Part shown: positions 1 to 10,578 of the stretch, piece after piece
Numbering within the stretch: the stretch's first letter is position 1
Layout of the letters: each line of letters opens with the position of its first letter
Source: JBGAHD01 sp044226395
GTDB lineage: Bacteria > Pseudomonadota > Gammaproteobacteria > Xanthomonadales > Ahniellaceae
Assembly (NCBI GenBank): GCA_044226395.1
Contig: JBGAHD010000003.1
Location: 124,001 to 188,000, forward strand
Direction: 5' to 3'
Length of the DNA: 64,000 nt
Translations under genes and position numbers: made by a program
The notes under the pieces: generated by a model
What the model was told of the DNA's origin: nothing
The model's input: the letters and a program-made list of their open reading frames with translations, nothing else
Databases searched by the model: none

Positions 1-816
1 TGCCTGTCCTTCACCTTGCTCTTCATCACGCTCGCGCGCGAAGCGGGCATGACGGCCTATGCGCAACAGCCCTCGGCACCGCCGGTGTCGCGGCTCGAAG
101 GCGACACTTTGGTGCGGCTGGGGCACATCAACGCGGTCGTGGTGATTGGTGGGCGGCACTACCTCGTCGACGTGACCGGCGACTACGACGAACACGCCAA
201 ATTCGAGCGCGTCAGCGACGCGCAGATGATGGCTGCGTTTTATAACAACGTGGCCGTGCAGCGCATGCTGGAAAACAAGCTCGATCTGGCCGACGCGGTG
301 ATGCTCGAAGCATTGCGGTTGGATCCACGGTTCGCGTCAGGGTGGAACAGCGCGGGCGTGATTCGCGCGCGTCGCGGCGACTTGGCGGGCGCGGAGCAAG
401 CGTACTTGTCGGCGCTGAGCGCGGAACCGGGACACTCGGAGGCCTTGATCAATTTGATCGGTCTGTACGATCGACAAGGTCGCACGGCGCAGGCCGATCG
501 CTATCGCGAGCGCTTGTTGCGGATCAAGCGCAAGGATCCGTATCACCAATACCTGTTGGGACTGGGCGCGGCGCGGGCCGGAGACGACTGGGCTGCGGTG
601 AGTTATTTCCGGCGGGCGACGCGGTTGTTCAAGGATGATGCGCGGTTTTACACGGCGCTGGCGGAGGCGTATCGGCGGTTGGGGTATGTGAAGCAGGCGG
701 AGGTGGCGGAGCGGCGGGGGCGGGAGGTGGTGGGGAGGATGGGGCGGAGAGGGTGGGGGTTGAGATCCGATGAGCCTCTCGAATCAGGACACCCATCGAA
801 ATCGGGACAACCCTGA
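1..816 (+). CDS. TPR protein, 5'-truncated by the window edge
   Basis: The frame is open to the first base, so the true start lies outside; a TTG at 16 is the first possible start inside. The visible part begins with a beta-rich stretch (HINAVVVIGGRHYLVDV) resembling the end of a transglutaminase-like domain. At least three TPR units follow, with typical alternation such as AEQAYLSALSAEPGHSEAL. TPRs mediate protein-protein contacts; the specific partner is unknown. The last ~11 codons (ESGHPSKSGQP) and the TGA stop are made of the GGACACCCA repeat array that starts at 787, so the natural C-terminus seems to have been replaced or extended by repeat DNA. The codons just before are very G-rich (RRGWG). 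The TPR call is secure; the upstream domain is inference. Confidence 0.75.
   Translation, partial: CLSFTLLFITLAREAGMTAYAQQPSAPPVSRLEGDTLVRLGHINAVVVIGGRHYLVDVTGDYDEHAKFERVSDAQMMAAFYNNVAVQRMLENKLDLADAVMLEALRLDPRFASGWNSAGVIRARRGDLAGAEQAYLSALSAEPGHSEALINLIGLYDRQGRTAQADRYRERLLRIKRKDPYHQYLLGLGAARAGDDWAAVSYFRRATRLFKDDARFYTALAEAYRRLGYVKQAEVAERRGREVVGRMGRRGWGLRSDEPLESGHPSKSGQP
714..761 (+). other. G-rich tract at edge of repeat array A
   Basis: Multiple runs of three to five G lie within about 50 nt on the plus strand (GGGGG at 716-720, further runs up to 759), enough for a potential G-quadruplex. The tract overlaps the 3' end of the TPR gene and ends 26 nt before the first GGACACCCA copy. Comparable tracts sit at the edge of the other arrays. 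Confidence 0.55.
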
Positions 817-1031
817 ATTCGGTCCCCGAGATGGGGACACCCATCTAATCGTCGCGAGATGGGGACACCCATCAAATCGAGGCTTCGGAATCGGGACACC
901 CATGAAGTCGAGAGATCGGGAGAATTCGAGACACCCATGAAGTCGAGCCCGGTTTGGGGTTTCTTCGCGACTCGGTAGCCATTCGCTCCGAGTTAGTGGT
1001 CCAACGGCGACCCATCCGTTTGTGGGTGTCC
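787..1031 (+). repeat. GGACACCCA interspersed repeat array A
   Basis: Exact copies of GGACACCCA start at 787, 835, 863 and 894, with degenerate copies at 805 (GGACAACCC) and 929 (AGACACCCA). One copy in the opposite orientation (TGGGTGTCC) is at 1023-1031. Right flanks share a longer consensus, ATCAAATCGAG or ATGAAGTCGAG, giving an 18-nt unit GGACACCCAYSAAnTCGA. Spacing is irregular (28 to 48 nt between exact copies). The array fills the gap between the TPR gene and the RAYT transposase gene. The rest of the gap (1032-1195) shows no gene. The core can form only a GGG/CCC mini-stem. Confidence 0.85.
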
Positions 1032-1195
1032 CGAAGATGAGCAATCGCAAGACTCGCCTTGAGGGCCCGAAGATCGCGGCCATCAATCTCAAGTCGATCC
1101 CTGTCAATTGACGACACGACATCGCATCAACATCGACTCAAGATCCGCGCGAATGTCCTACATGCCGCGGTCGCGTGGCGGTTCACACTGGCGCG

Positions 1196-2179
1196 GTGAC
1201 TCTGCCCCGCCGCCAGATCGTCGATGCCGTCAATCCCGGCTTCTATCACTGCGTCTCGCGCTGCGTCCGCCGTGCGTTCCTGTGCGGCGAGGATCGCTAC
1301 ACGGGACTGAACTTCGATCATCGCAAGCATTGGATCGAAAAGCGGCTGCGTGAGCTCGCCGATAGTTTCGCGATATCGGTCTACGCCTTCGCGATCATGG
1401 ACAATCATCTGCATCTGGTCGTGCATGTCGATCCCACCGCCGTGTTGCATTGGTCCGCGGAGGAAGTGTGTCGTCGCTGGGTCGCGTTGTTTCCCGCGCG
1501 CAAGGACGGCGACATCGATCGGCGTGCCTGCGCGCAACGCGCGCGAACGCTCGCCGAGGATCCCGCGCGATGCGCGATCATCCGCGAACGTCTGTCGAAT
1601 CTGTCGTGGTTCATGCGCTGTCTTTGCGAGCCGATCGCGCGACGCGCGAATCGCGAGGACGGTTGCACTGGCCGCTTCTGGGAAGGTCGATACAAGTGTC
1701 AAGCCTTGTTGGACGATCACGCGATTCTCGCGTGCATGGCCTATGTCGACCTCAATCCGGTGCGCGCGGGCGTGGCGGACAGCGTCGCGAGCGCACGTCA
1801 TACCTCGGCCCGTCTGCGTTTGTCTCGGGGTGAATCAGGGTCTTCGGGAAGATCTCCGTTGCGTCCGATGTTCGGCGTGTCGAACACCGACGTGCTGACG
1901 ATCAGCGCGCGCGGCTACCTCGCGCTCGTCGATTGGACGGCGCGTCGCTATCGACCCAGCGATCGAACCGAAACGACTGGTCCACCGCTCGTGCGCACCA
2001 TCAAGGGCGCAATCACGGCCGAGCAATGGCTGATCAGCGTGCAAGGCATCGAGACGCGCTACTGGCGTGCCGTGGGCGCGGTGGATGCCTTGCTCGCGAA
2101 GGCCGCGACGATGGGACAATCGTGGCTCAAGGGCATCGGCACCGCGCGCGCGATGGCGCGAGTCCAACGCGGCCTCTAG
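1196..2179 (+). CDS. REP-associated tyrosine transposase (RAYT, IS200/IS605-like Y1)
   Basis: HUH/Y1 transposase-fold protein of about 327 residues. It begins LPRRQIVDAVNPGFYHCVSR and carries the HUH pair in MDNHLHLVVH (His71 and His73). The downstream motif AYVDLNPVRAG holds the likely nucleophilic tyrosine (Tyr183), preceded by FWEGRYKCQ. These are the hallmarks of RAYT proteins, single-copy relatives of IS200 transposases known to act on REP/BIME palindromes. I chose the GTG at 1196 because homologues start a few residues before the PRRQ motif; a GTG at 1175 is also in frame. The gene appears intact, with no IS terminal structure seen. It lies next to repeat array A, which makes the GGACACCCA repeat a candidate substrate (inference). 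Confidence 0.88.
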   Translation: MTLPRRQIVDAVNPGFYHCVSRCVRRAFLCGEDRYTGLNFDHRKHWIEKRLRELADSFAISVYAFAIMDNHLHLVVHVDPTAVLHWSAEEVCRRWVALFPARKDGDIDRRACAQRARTLAEDPARCAIIRERLSNLSWFMRCLCEPIARRANREDGCTGRFWEGRYKCQALLDDHAILACMAYVDLNPVRAGVADSVASARHTSARLRLSRGESGSSGRSPLRPMFGVSNTDVLTISARGYLALVDWTARRYRPSDRTETTGPPLVRTIKGAITAEQWLISVQGIETRYWRAVGAVDALLAKAATMGQSWLKGIGTARAMARVQRGL

Positions 2180-2233
2180 CGCACCTTGGTCGATGCGGCA
2201 TGATCGCCTTTCGAGTGACGCGAGCCGCGTCGA

Positions 2234-4471
2234 TCAGAGCTTGCCGTTAATCACCGCCATCAAATCGCGCGCGGCGAACATCGGGGCGAGGCAGGTCGTT
2301 CCGCGGCACACATAAGCGGCACCGCTTTGCAGGCGTCGACGTTCGGCCAGCAGTCCTGGCAGATCGCGCGAAGGCCCTTGAATGACATAGACCGCGATGT
2401 CGCGCGCTTTCAGTTCACCGATGACTTGAGCCCAGTCGCCGAGGACTTCGTCATGCGGCGGCCGAATCACGACTTCGATCGGTGGCAGCAAGGCTTCGCG
2501 TAGCGCGGCGAGCAGGCTCGCGCTGCCGTGAGGCGCGTCCTTGAGCGCGCCCGCCGCCGCGTCGAACGTGCGTAGCGCGGCAGTCAAATACCGTTGCTCG
2601 CCGATCAAGCGCCCCAGTCGCAACAGGCCGCGCGCGGCCAGCGCCGCGCCCGCGGGAATGGCGTCGTCAGTGAAGGGCTTGGGTCGGGCGATCAGGGCTT
2701 CGTGGTCATGCGCGGTGAAGAAGAAGCCACCATGTTGGGTGTCCTCGAAATGCGTGAGCAAGGCGTCGGCGAGCGCGATGGCCCAGGCGAGGGTGTCGCG
2801 CGAGAAGCGGGAGCGCAGAACTTCGATGCAGGCGTCGAGACAGTAGGCGTAGTCGTCGAGGAAGCCGGGGGTTCGTGGGTGTCCCGATGGGGCTTGATGC
2901 GTGGAAGAACTTGCGTCGCGTCCGTCGAGAGGAGAAACGTGGGTGTCCTGAAGATCGCCTTGAAGCTCGCGGCTTGGGGTTGTCGGCCGAGTGATTGAAT
3001 CGTGGGTGTCCCGAAGTGTCGCGCCCGAAGCGTCGCGGGGCAGATCGTCGTCAAACTCGGGCCGAACACTGGCCTGCAACCGCCCCTCCCGCCACGCGCC
3101 ACTGCGCAACACGCCCAGCAACGCCTCGGCGCGCGTCTCCAGTCGCGGGTCGTCGAGATAGCGCCCCGCGCGCGCGAAACCGCTCACGAGCAAGGCGTTC
3201 CACGCGGTGAGGACTTTGTCATCGGTGCCGGGTCGCGCGCGGCGGTCGCGCGCGGCGAGCAGTTGCGCGCGGGCGCGGCCGATGGTGCGTTCGCATTCGG
3301 CTTCGGTGATGCCGATGTCGATGGCGACTTGCGCTTGCGTGCGGACGATGCACGGGTTCCAGAATTCGTCCTCGAAGTTGGGTGGCAGGTCGAAGCCGTA
3401 GTGGCGTCGCGCGACTTCCCATTCGGCGCCGCCGAGCAGGCGATTCACTTCGTCGCGGGTCCAGACGTAGTAGCGGCCCTCGACGCCTTCGGAATCGGCA
3501 TCGAGCGAGGCGTAGTAGCCGCCGCTGGGCGCGCGCATTTCCCGGTCGAGCCAGTCGACGATGCCGCGCGCGGCGTTGGCGAGTCCGCGCTTGCCGTTCC
3601 ACAGCGCCGCCTGCGCGAACAAGGGCAGGAGCAGGGCGTTGTCGTACAGCATCTTCTCGAAGTGTGGGATGGCCCAGCGTTCGTCGACCGCGTAGCGACA
3701 AAAGCCGCCGCCGAGTTGGTCGTGGATGCCGCCCGCGGCCATGGCTTCGAGGGTGAACTCGACCAGATGCCTGCGACGCGCGCGCGTATCGTCGTCGGGT
3801 TCTTCGAGCGCGCAGGCATAGATCAAATCCAGATCGCTCGGATGCGGGAACTTGGGCCGCGAGCCGAAGCCGCCGTGGCGAGCATCGAACGTGGTCTCGT
3901 AGTGCCGCAGGGCGCGCTCGAGCGGCGCGAGGTCGCGCACTTGGCCCTGACCGCGCGCGGGGTCGTGGAAGTCATCGAGGAAGCGACGCAGCGCTTGATT
4001 CTGTTCGCGCAGCTGCTCGGGCTTGTCGTCGTGCCAGGCGCGCACTTGTCGCAGCACGTGCACGAACGGCGGCATGCCGTAACGCGGTTCGCGCGGAAAA
4101 TACGTGCCGGCGAAGAAGGGCAGTTGATCGTCGGGCGTGAGGAACACGGTCAGCGGCCAGCCACCGCCGCGTTGGGCCAAGGCCTGATGCGCGAGCTGAT
4201 AGATGCGATCGAGGTCGGGGCGTTCCTCACGATCGACCTTGATGTTGACGAACAGCTCGTTCATCACCCGCGCGGTCTCGGCGTCCTCGAAGCTCTCGTG
4301 CGCCATGACGTGGCACCAATGGCAGGCGCTGTAGCCGATCGACAAGAGAATGGGTTTGCGCGTGGCGCGCGCCAGAGCCAGTGCCTCGGGGCCCCAGGGA
4401 TACCAGTCGACCGGGTTGTCGGCGTGCTGGCGCAGATAGGGGCTGGTGGCGTGGGCTAGGCGATTGGGCAT
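2234..4471 (-). CDS. DUF255 / thioredoxin-fold protein (YyaL / SPATA20 family)
   Basis: 745-residue soluble protein. The N-terminal thioredoxin-like domain has the motif SACHWCHVMAHESF (CxxC) followed by VNIKVDREERPD. A long (alpha/alpha)6 glycosidase-like region follows, with SRPKFPHPSD, GGGFCRYAVDERWAIPHFEKML and GFLDDYAY. The family is conserved but its reaction is poorly defined; a redox or sugar-epimerase-like role has been suggested. The start at 4471 (MPNRLAHATSPYL) fits the family better than the ATG nine codons upstream. An insertion of about 55 residues just before GFLDDYAY is built from three repeat copies: two read as Asp-Thr-His and one as Gly-His-Pro. It is divergent from rlmI with a 50-nt gap. 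Confidence 0.88.
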   Translation of the reverse strand: MPNRLAHATSPYLRQHADNPVDWYPWGPEALALARATRKPILLSIGYSACHWCHVMAHESFEDAETARVMNELFVNIKVDREERPDLDRIYQLAHQALAQRGGGWPLTVFLTPDDQLPFFAGTYFPREPRYGMPPFVHVLRQVRAWHDDKPEQLREQNQALRRFLDDFHDPARGQGQVRDLAPLERALRHYETTFDARHGGFGSRPKFPHPSDLDLIYACALEEPDDDTRARRRHLVEFTLEAMAAGGIHDQLGGGFCRYAVDERWAIPHFEKMLYDNALLLPLFAQAALWNGKRGLANAARGIVDWLDREMRAPSGGYYASLDADSEGVEGRYYVWTRDEVNRLLGGAEWEVARRHYGFDLPPNFEDEFWNPCIVRTQAQVAIDIGITEAECERTIGRARAQLLAARDRRARPGTDDKVLTAWNALLVSGFARAGRYLDDPRLETRAEALLGVLRSGAWREGRLQASVRPEFDDDLPRDASGATLRDTHDSITRPTTPSRELQGDLQDTHVSPLDGRDASSSTHQAPSGHPRTPGFLDDYAYCLDACIEVLRSRFSRDTLAWAIALADALLTHFEDTQHGGFFFTAHDHEALIARPKPFTDDAIPAGAALAARGLLRLGRLIGEQRYLTAALRTFDAAAGALKDAPHGSASLLAALREALLPPIEVVIRPPHDEVLGDWAQVIGELKARDIAVYVIQGPSRDLPGLLAERRRLQSGAAYVCRGTTCLAPMFAARDLMAVINGKL
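2876..3011 (-). repeat. GGACACCCA repeat array B, inside the DUF255 gene
   Basis: Three exact copies appear on the plus strand as TGGGTGTCC at 2876, 2940 and 3003. Read on the gene's strand, two give RDTHDS and QDTHVS and one gives SGHPRT, so at least two reading frames are used. A run GGGGG lies at 2867-2871, just outside the first copy. The array sits in what should be a tight junction before the GFLDDYAY motif, so it is an in-frame insertion relative to the usual family pattern. Confidence 0.82.
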
Positions 4472-4521
4472 TGCTCGGCCGCGTGTTGAGTCGGGCAAGG
4501 GTACTCCGCTACCGTGCCGGG

Positions 4522-5745
4522 ATGCACGACACCATCGACGATTCCGAATCCGTGAGCTACCCGGCCTTGATGCTGCGCAAGGGCGAGGACGCGCGACTGC
4601 GCGCCGGCCATGCCTGGGTGTTCTCCAATGAAGTCGACGTCAAGCGCACGCCGTTGACGGGTTTCCAGGGCGGCGAGGTCTGCGTGGTGCTCGACCACGC
4701 GGGCAAGCCCCTGGGCGTGGGCTACGTCAGTCCCAATGCGCTGATCTGCGCGCGCCTGGTCACGCGCGGGCTCAAGCACGCGCTCGATCGATCCTTGATC
4801 GTGCACCGCTTGAAGGTGGCGTTGGGCTTGCGCGAGCGGCTGCACGAGCGACCGTTCTATCGGCTGGTGTATGGCGAGTCCGATCAGTTGCCAGGTTTGG
4901 TCATCGATCGCTTCGACGATGTCTTCGTGGGCCAGATCGCGACCTTGGGCATGGAGCGGCTCAAGGACGAAGTCGTCGCCGCGGTCGAGAAAGTGTTTCG
5001 GCCGCGCGCGTTCGTGTGGAAGAACGCGGGTTCGTCACGCTCGCTCGAAGGTCTGCCGGAGTATCACGAGGTGGCGTTGGGCGAGTTGTCGGGCGACGTG
5101 ATCGTGGAAGAGGGCGGGCTGCGTTTCGCCATCGATCCCGTGCACGGTCAGAAGACGGGCTGGTTTTACGACCAGCGCGCCAATCGCGATCTGCTGGCGC
5201 CTTACGTCAAGGGTGCGCGCGTGCTCGATGTCTTCAGCTACGCGGGCGCGTGGGGCTTGCGCGCGGCGGCCTTCGGCGCGAGCGAGGTGACTTGCGTGGA
5301 CGTGTCGGCGAACGCGGTGGCGCAGATCACCGCCAACGCGGCGCGCAATGGTCTTTCGGAGCGCGTGCGCGCGGTCGAGGCGGATGCTTTCGATTTTCTC
5401 AAGGCGCAGCGGCAGGCGCGCGAGCGCTACGACGTGGTGATTCTCGACCCGCCGGCCTTCGTCAAGCGCAAGAAGGATTTCGTCGAGGGGCGCCTGGCGT
5501 ATCGGCGCATCAACGAGGCGGCGATGCAGTTGCTGGGTCGCGACGGCGTGCTGGTCACGGCGTCGTGTTCGTATCACATGCCGCGCGCGGCGCTGACCGA
5601 GGCGGTCAATCAGGGAGCGCGACATCTCGATCGCGCGGTGCAGGTGCTGGCGCAATTGCAACAAGCGCCCGATCACCCGTCGAATCCGGCGATTCCCGAG
5701 ACCGACTACCTCAAGGGCCTGATCGCGCGCGTGCTGATTCCCTGA
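4522..5745 (+). CDS. rlmI: 23S rRNA (cytosine-C5) methyltransferase, RlmI-type
   Basis: 407 residues. An N-terminal PUA-like domain (RLRAGHAWVFSNEVDV) is followed by a Rossmann methyltransferase domain: VLDVFSYAGAWGLRAAAFGA is motif I, and VILDPPAFVKRKKDF is motif IV with the DPP(A)F active-site signature. VTASCSYHM carries the catalytic Cys of motif VI. The family methylates 23S rRNA (m5C1962 in E. coli) using SAM. The ATG at 4522 is chosen because translation from there gives the family N-terminus; the longer open frame upstream overlaps the divergent gene. The next gene begins 10 nt after its stop, so the two are probably cotranscribed. Confidence 0.88.
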   Translation: MHDTIDDSESVSYPALMLRKGEDARLRAGHAWVFSNEVDVKRTPLTGFQGGEVCVVLDHAGKPLGVGYVSPNALICARLVTRGLKHALDRSLIVHRLKVALGLRERLHERPFYRLVYGESDQLPGLVIDRFDDVFVGQIATLGMERLKDEVVAAVEKVFRPRAFVWKNAGSSRSLEGLPEYHEVALGELSGDVIVEEGGLRFAIDPVHGQKTGWFYDQRANRDLLAPYVKGARVLDVFSYAGAWGLRAAAFGASEVTCVDVSANAVAQITANAARNGLSERVRAVEADAFDFLKAQRQARERYDVVILDPPAFVKRKKDFVEGRLAYRRINEAAMQLLGRDGVLVTASCSYHMPRAALTEAVNQGARHLDRAVQVLAQLQQAPDHPSNPAIPETDYLKGLIARVLIP

Positions 5746-5755
5746 GGGGACGTCG

Positions 5756-7477
5756 ATGGCGATGTGGTTGTTTCGAGGCCTGATGCTGGCCGCCCTGGTC
5801 GCCTTCCTCTGGGCCTTGTCGATCAAGCACGGTTGGCTGCCGCCGCGGACCGACGAGCAGCGCGAAGCCCTGGCCCTGATCGAAGCACCGAGCACGCCCG
5901 CGAACGCCGAGCGCAATGCGTTCGCGGCGGTGTGGTTCCTGGCCTATGACTTGCCCGCAGAACGACTGCCGGCGTTGATCGCTGCGGATGTCGCGCGCGC
6001 GGAAGCGATGCGGGCGCGAGGGGAGGACCTGACGGGCTTTGGGCCTGGCGTGCCCGAGGGCGTGGTCGCCGACACGACCTTCGACTCCGATCTCGCGAAT
6101 GAGGACACCCACGCGAACGAGGACACCCATGATCCGGACATGATCAATCCGGAGGGGCCTGGGGATGCTGCGCTTGGGGACACCCAAGGTTCCGTCGGCT
6201 CGCCAAGTGCGAAAGCGCTGGATGGGGACACCCACCAATCGAAACGGGCAGATCCGAGCGCGGCGAATGAGGACACCCACCTTTCGACCTCGGTCGCCGA
6301 GGGAGCCAATGAGGACACCCATCGTTCGTCTTCGGTCGCCGAAGCGTCCCTGCGCTCAAACCAGGACACCCACGATTCGCCGCCACCATTGTCCCCCGAC
6401 GAACAACTCGCGGACCAACTCGTGGACACCCACGAATCGCCGACCCCGCAATCCCGCCAATTCGAGCGGCGCCAATCCGAGGACACCCACCACCTCTGCG
6501 GCACCACCCCCCACTGCCTAAACACCCTCACCCCCCACCGCGCCCCACTGCGCGCGCTCCTCACCCAACACGCCCCACTTCTCGCCCGCTACCGCGCCCT
6601 GTCCCGCTTCGACGAACTCCGCTCCCCGCTGCCCGCGTCGGTGGCGGTGAACCTGTCGACCTACGACTTCGCCTGGCGCCTCGACACCACCGCGATCGCC
6701 CTCGACTTTCTCGACGGCCACCCCGCCGAAGCCCTCGCCGCGCTCTGCCACCAAGCCGGCCTCGTGCGCAATCTCCGCGCGCGCACCGATCTGCTCGTCG
6801 CCAGCGCCATCGGCGCGCGTCAGCTCGCGGTCGCCGCCCAGCTCTACGCCGACATGCGCGCGCGCGCCGCGGCCGACCTGCCCTTGCCCGAAGAATGCGC
6901 CGCCGCCTTCGCGCCGCTCACCGAGGACGAGTTCGCGCAATGCGATGCCATGAAGCGCGAGTTCGCCGCCCTCGACACGTTGATCGACACCCTGCGCGCC
7001 GACACCCGCGCCGACGCCCCCATGCCCCCGTGGCTGCTAAACCGCGACCACGCCCGCGCGCGGCTGGCCACGCGCTTCGCGCCCTGGTGCGCGCCGGCGC
7101 ACGCGCGCGAGATTTTCGAGCGTCGACCGATGGCCGTCTCGCCACTACCCGCTTGCTCGAGCCTCGAACTTACCTTCGATGCCTACGGCTGCTGGCTCGG
7201 TCAACACGCCGTGCCGGACTTCTCGCCGCACTACCATCGCCTGCTCGATCTCGACGCCCTCCTGCGCGCGATCAACATCGCGCAATGGTTGAACGCGCGC
7301 GATCCCGCGACTCGCCGCGCCGATTTCCTGGCGCGCCCGATGGCCTGGCGCACCGACCACCACGAGATCACGCTCGCCGCCGACGGCGACAGTCTCCATG
7401 TCGAACTGCTGACGCCGAGCGCCGTCTTCCCCGATGGCGTCATCGTGCCCCTGCGCCCGCTCGCCGCCACGCCGTGA
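5756..7477 (+). CDS. Membrane-anchored protein of unknown function with Asp-Thr-His repeat linker
   Basis: 573 residues, not recognised. The N-terminus has one likely membrane anchor (LFRGLMLAALVAFLWAL). Residues about 116-245 form a disordered acidic/Ser-Pro stretch generated by nine copies of the GGACACCCA repeat, every one read as Asp-Thr-His. From about residue 260 an alanine/leucine-rich, probably helical domain follows, with motifs such as YDFAWRLDTTAIALDFL and YHRLLDLDALLRAINIAQW. A purine-rich stretch (GAGGGG) precedes the ATG, which lies 10 nt after rlmI. Remove the repeat segment and a continuous anchor-linker-domain protein remains, so the array looks like an expanded linker rather than a disruption. 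Confidence 0.7.
   Translation: MAMWLFRGLMLAALVAFLWALSIKHGWLPPRTDEQREALALIEAPSTPANAERNAFAAVWFLAYDLPAERLPALIAADVARAEAMRARGEDLTGFGPGVPEGVVADTTFDSDLANEDTHANEDTHDPDMINPEGPGDAALGDTQGSVGSPSAKALDGDTHQSKRADPSAANEDTHLSTSVAEGANEDTHRSSSVAEASLRSNQDTHDSPPPLSPDEQLADQLVDTHESPTPQSRQFERRQSEDTHHLCGTTPHCLNTLTPHRAPLRALLTQHAPLLARYRALSRFDELRSPLPASVAVNLSTYDFAWRLDTTAIALDFLDGHPAEALAALCHQAGLVRNLRARTDLLVASAIGARQLAVAAQLYADMRARAAADLPLPEECAAAFAPLTEDEFAQCDAMKREFAALDTLIDTLRADTRADAPMPPWLLNRDHARARLATRFAPWCAPAHAREIFERRPMAVSPLPACSSLELTFDAYGCWLGQHAVPDFSPHYHRLLDLDALLRAINIAQWLNARDPATRRADFLARPMAWRTDHHEITLAADGDSLHVELLTPSAVFPDGVIVPLRPLAATP
6103..6489 (+). repeat. GGACACCCA repeat array C, in frame inside a CDS
   Basis: Nine exact copies start at 6103, 6121, 6178, 6226, 6271, 6313, 6364, 6424 and 6481. 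Successive distances are 18, 57, 48, 45, 42, 51, 60 and 57 nt, all multiples of three, so every copy is read as Asp-Thr-His. Flanks often continue as CGAATCG or CGATTCG, matching the extended consensus. The spacers have diverged in sequence while the 9-nt core is unchanged. Confidence 0.9.
6507..6546 (-). other. C-rich tract (G-rich on the minus strand) at edge of array C
   Basis: Runs CCCCCC (6507-6512), CCC (6525-6527), CCCCCC (6531-6536) and CCCC (6543-6546) give four G-runs on the minus strand directly beyond the last repeat of array C. It mirrors the G-rich tracts next to arrays A, D and E. Confidence 0.5.
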
Positions 7478-7510
7478 CGCCCCGCCGCCGCCCCCATCAT
7501 TGACGGGGTT

Positions 7511-7541
7511 TTGCACTACCCCACGCCGCGCGCAGTATGCT
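7511..7541 (+). promoter_or_regulatory. Possible sigma70-like promoter before the diguanylate cyclase gene
   Basis: TTGCAC (7511-7516) and TATGCT (7536-7541) are separated by 19 nt and lie about 60 nt before the chosen ATG. This is a weak match, supported by a 126-nt gap after the preceding gene. Confidence 0.3.
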
Positions 7542-7603
7542 TTCGGCACAGGGCGGGGAGACATCGCGTGGCGGTGGTCGAAGGGCGACGAAGGATCGTG
7601 TCG

Positions 7604-10459
<2,856 letters not shown>

Positions 10460-10578
10460 TCGACGCGCCGCGTCGCGGCCGCGCGCGGCGGACTCGCGAC
10501 ATCGCGACGCGACCCGCATCGTGGCCGGGTCGCGCTGGCATAATGGCGCCTCGCCGACAGCCCCCGGAGTCGCCACGC

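Noticed and set aside
3002..4459. Long plus-strand ORF of about 485 residues
   Set aside because: Antisense shadow of the DUF255-family gene; high GC keeps the opposite strand open.
6103..6489. CRISPR array
   Set aside because: The repeated unit is only 9-18 nt, spacing is irregular and no cas gene is present; the copies lie inside a coding sequence.
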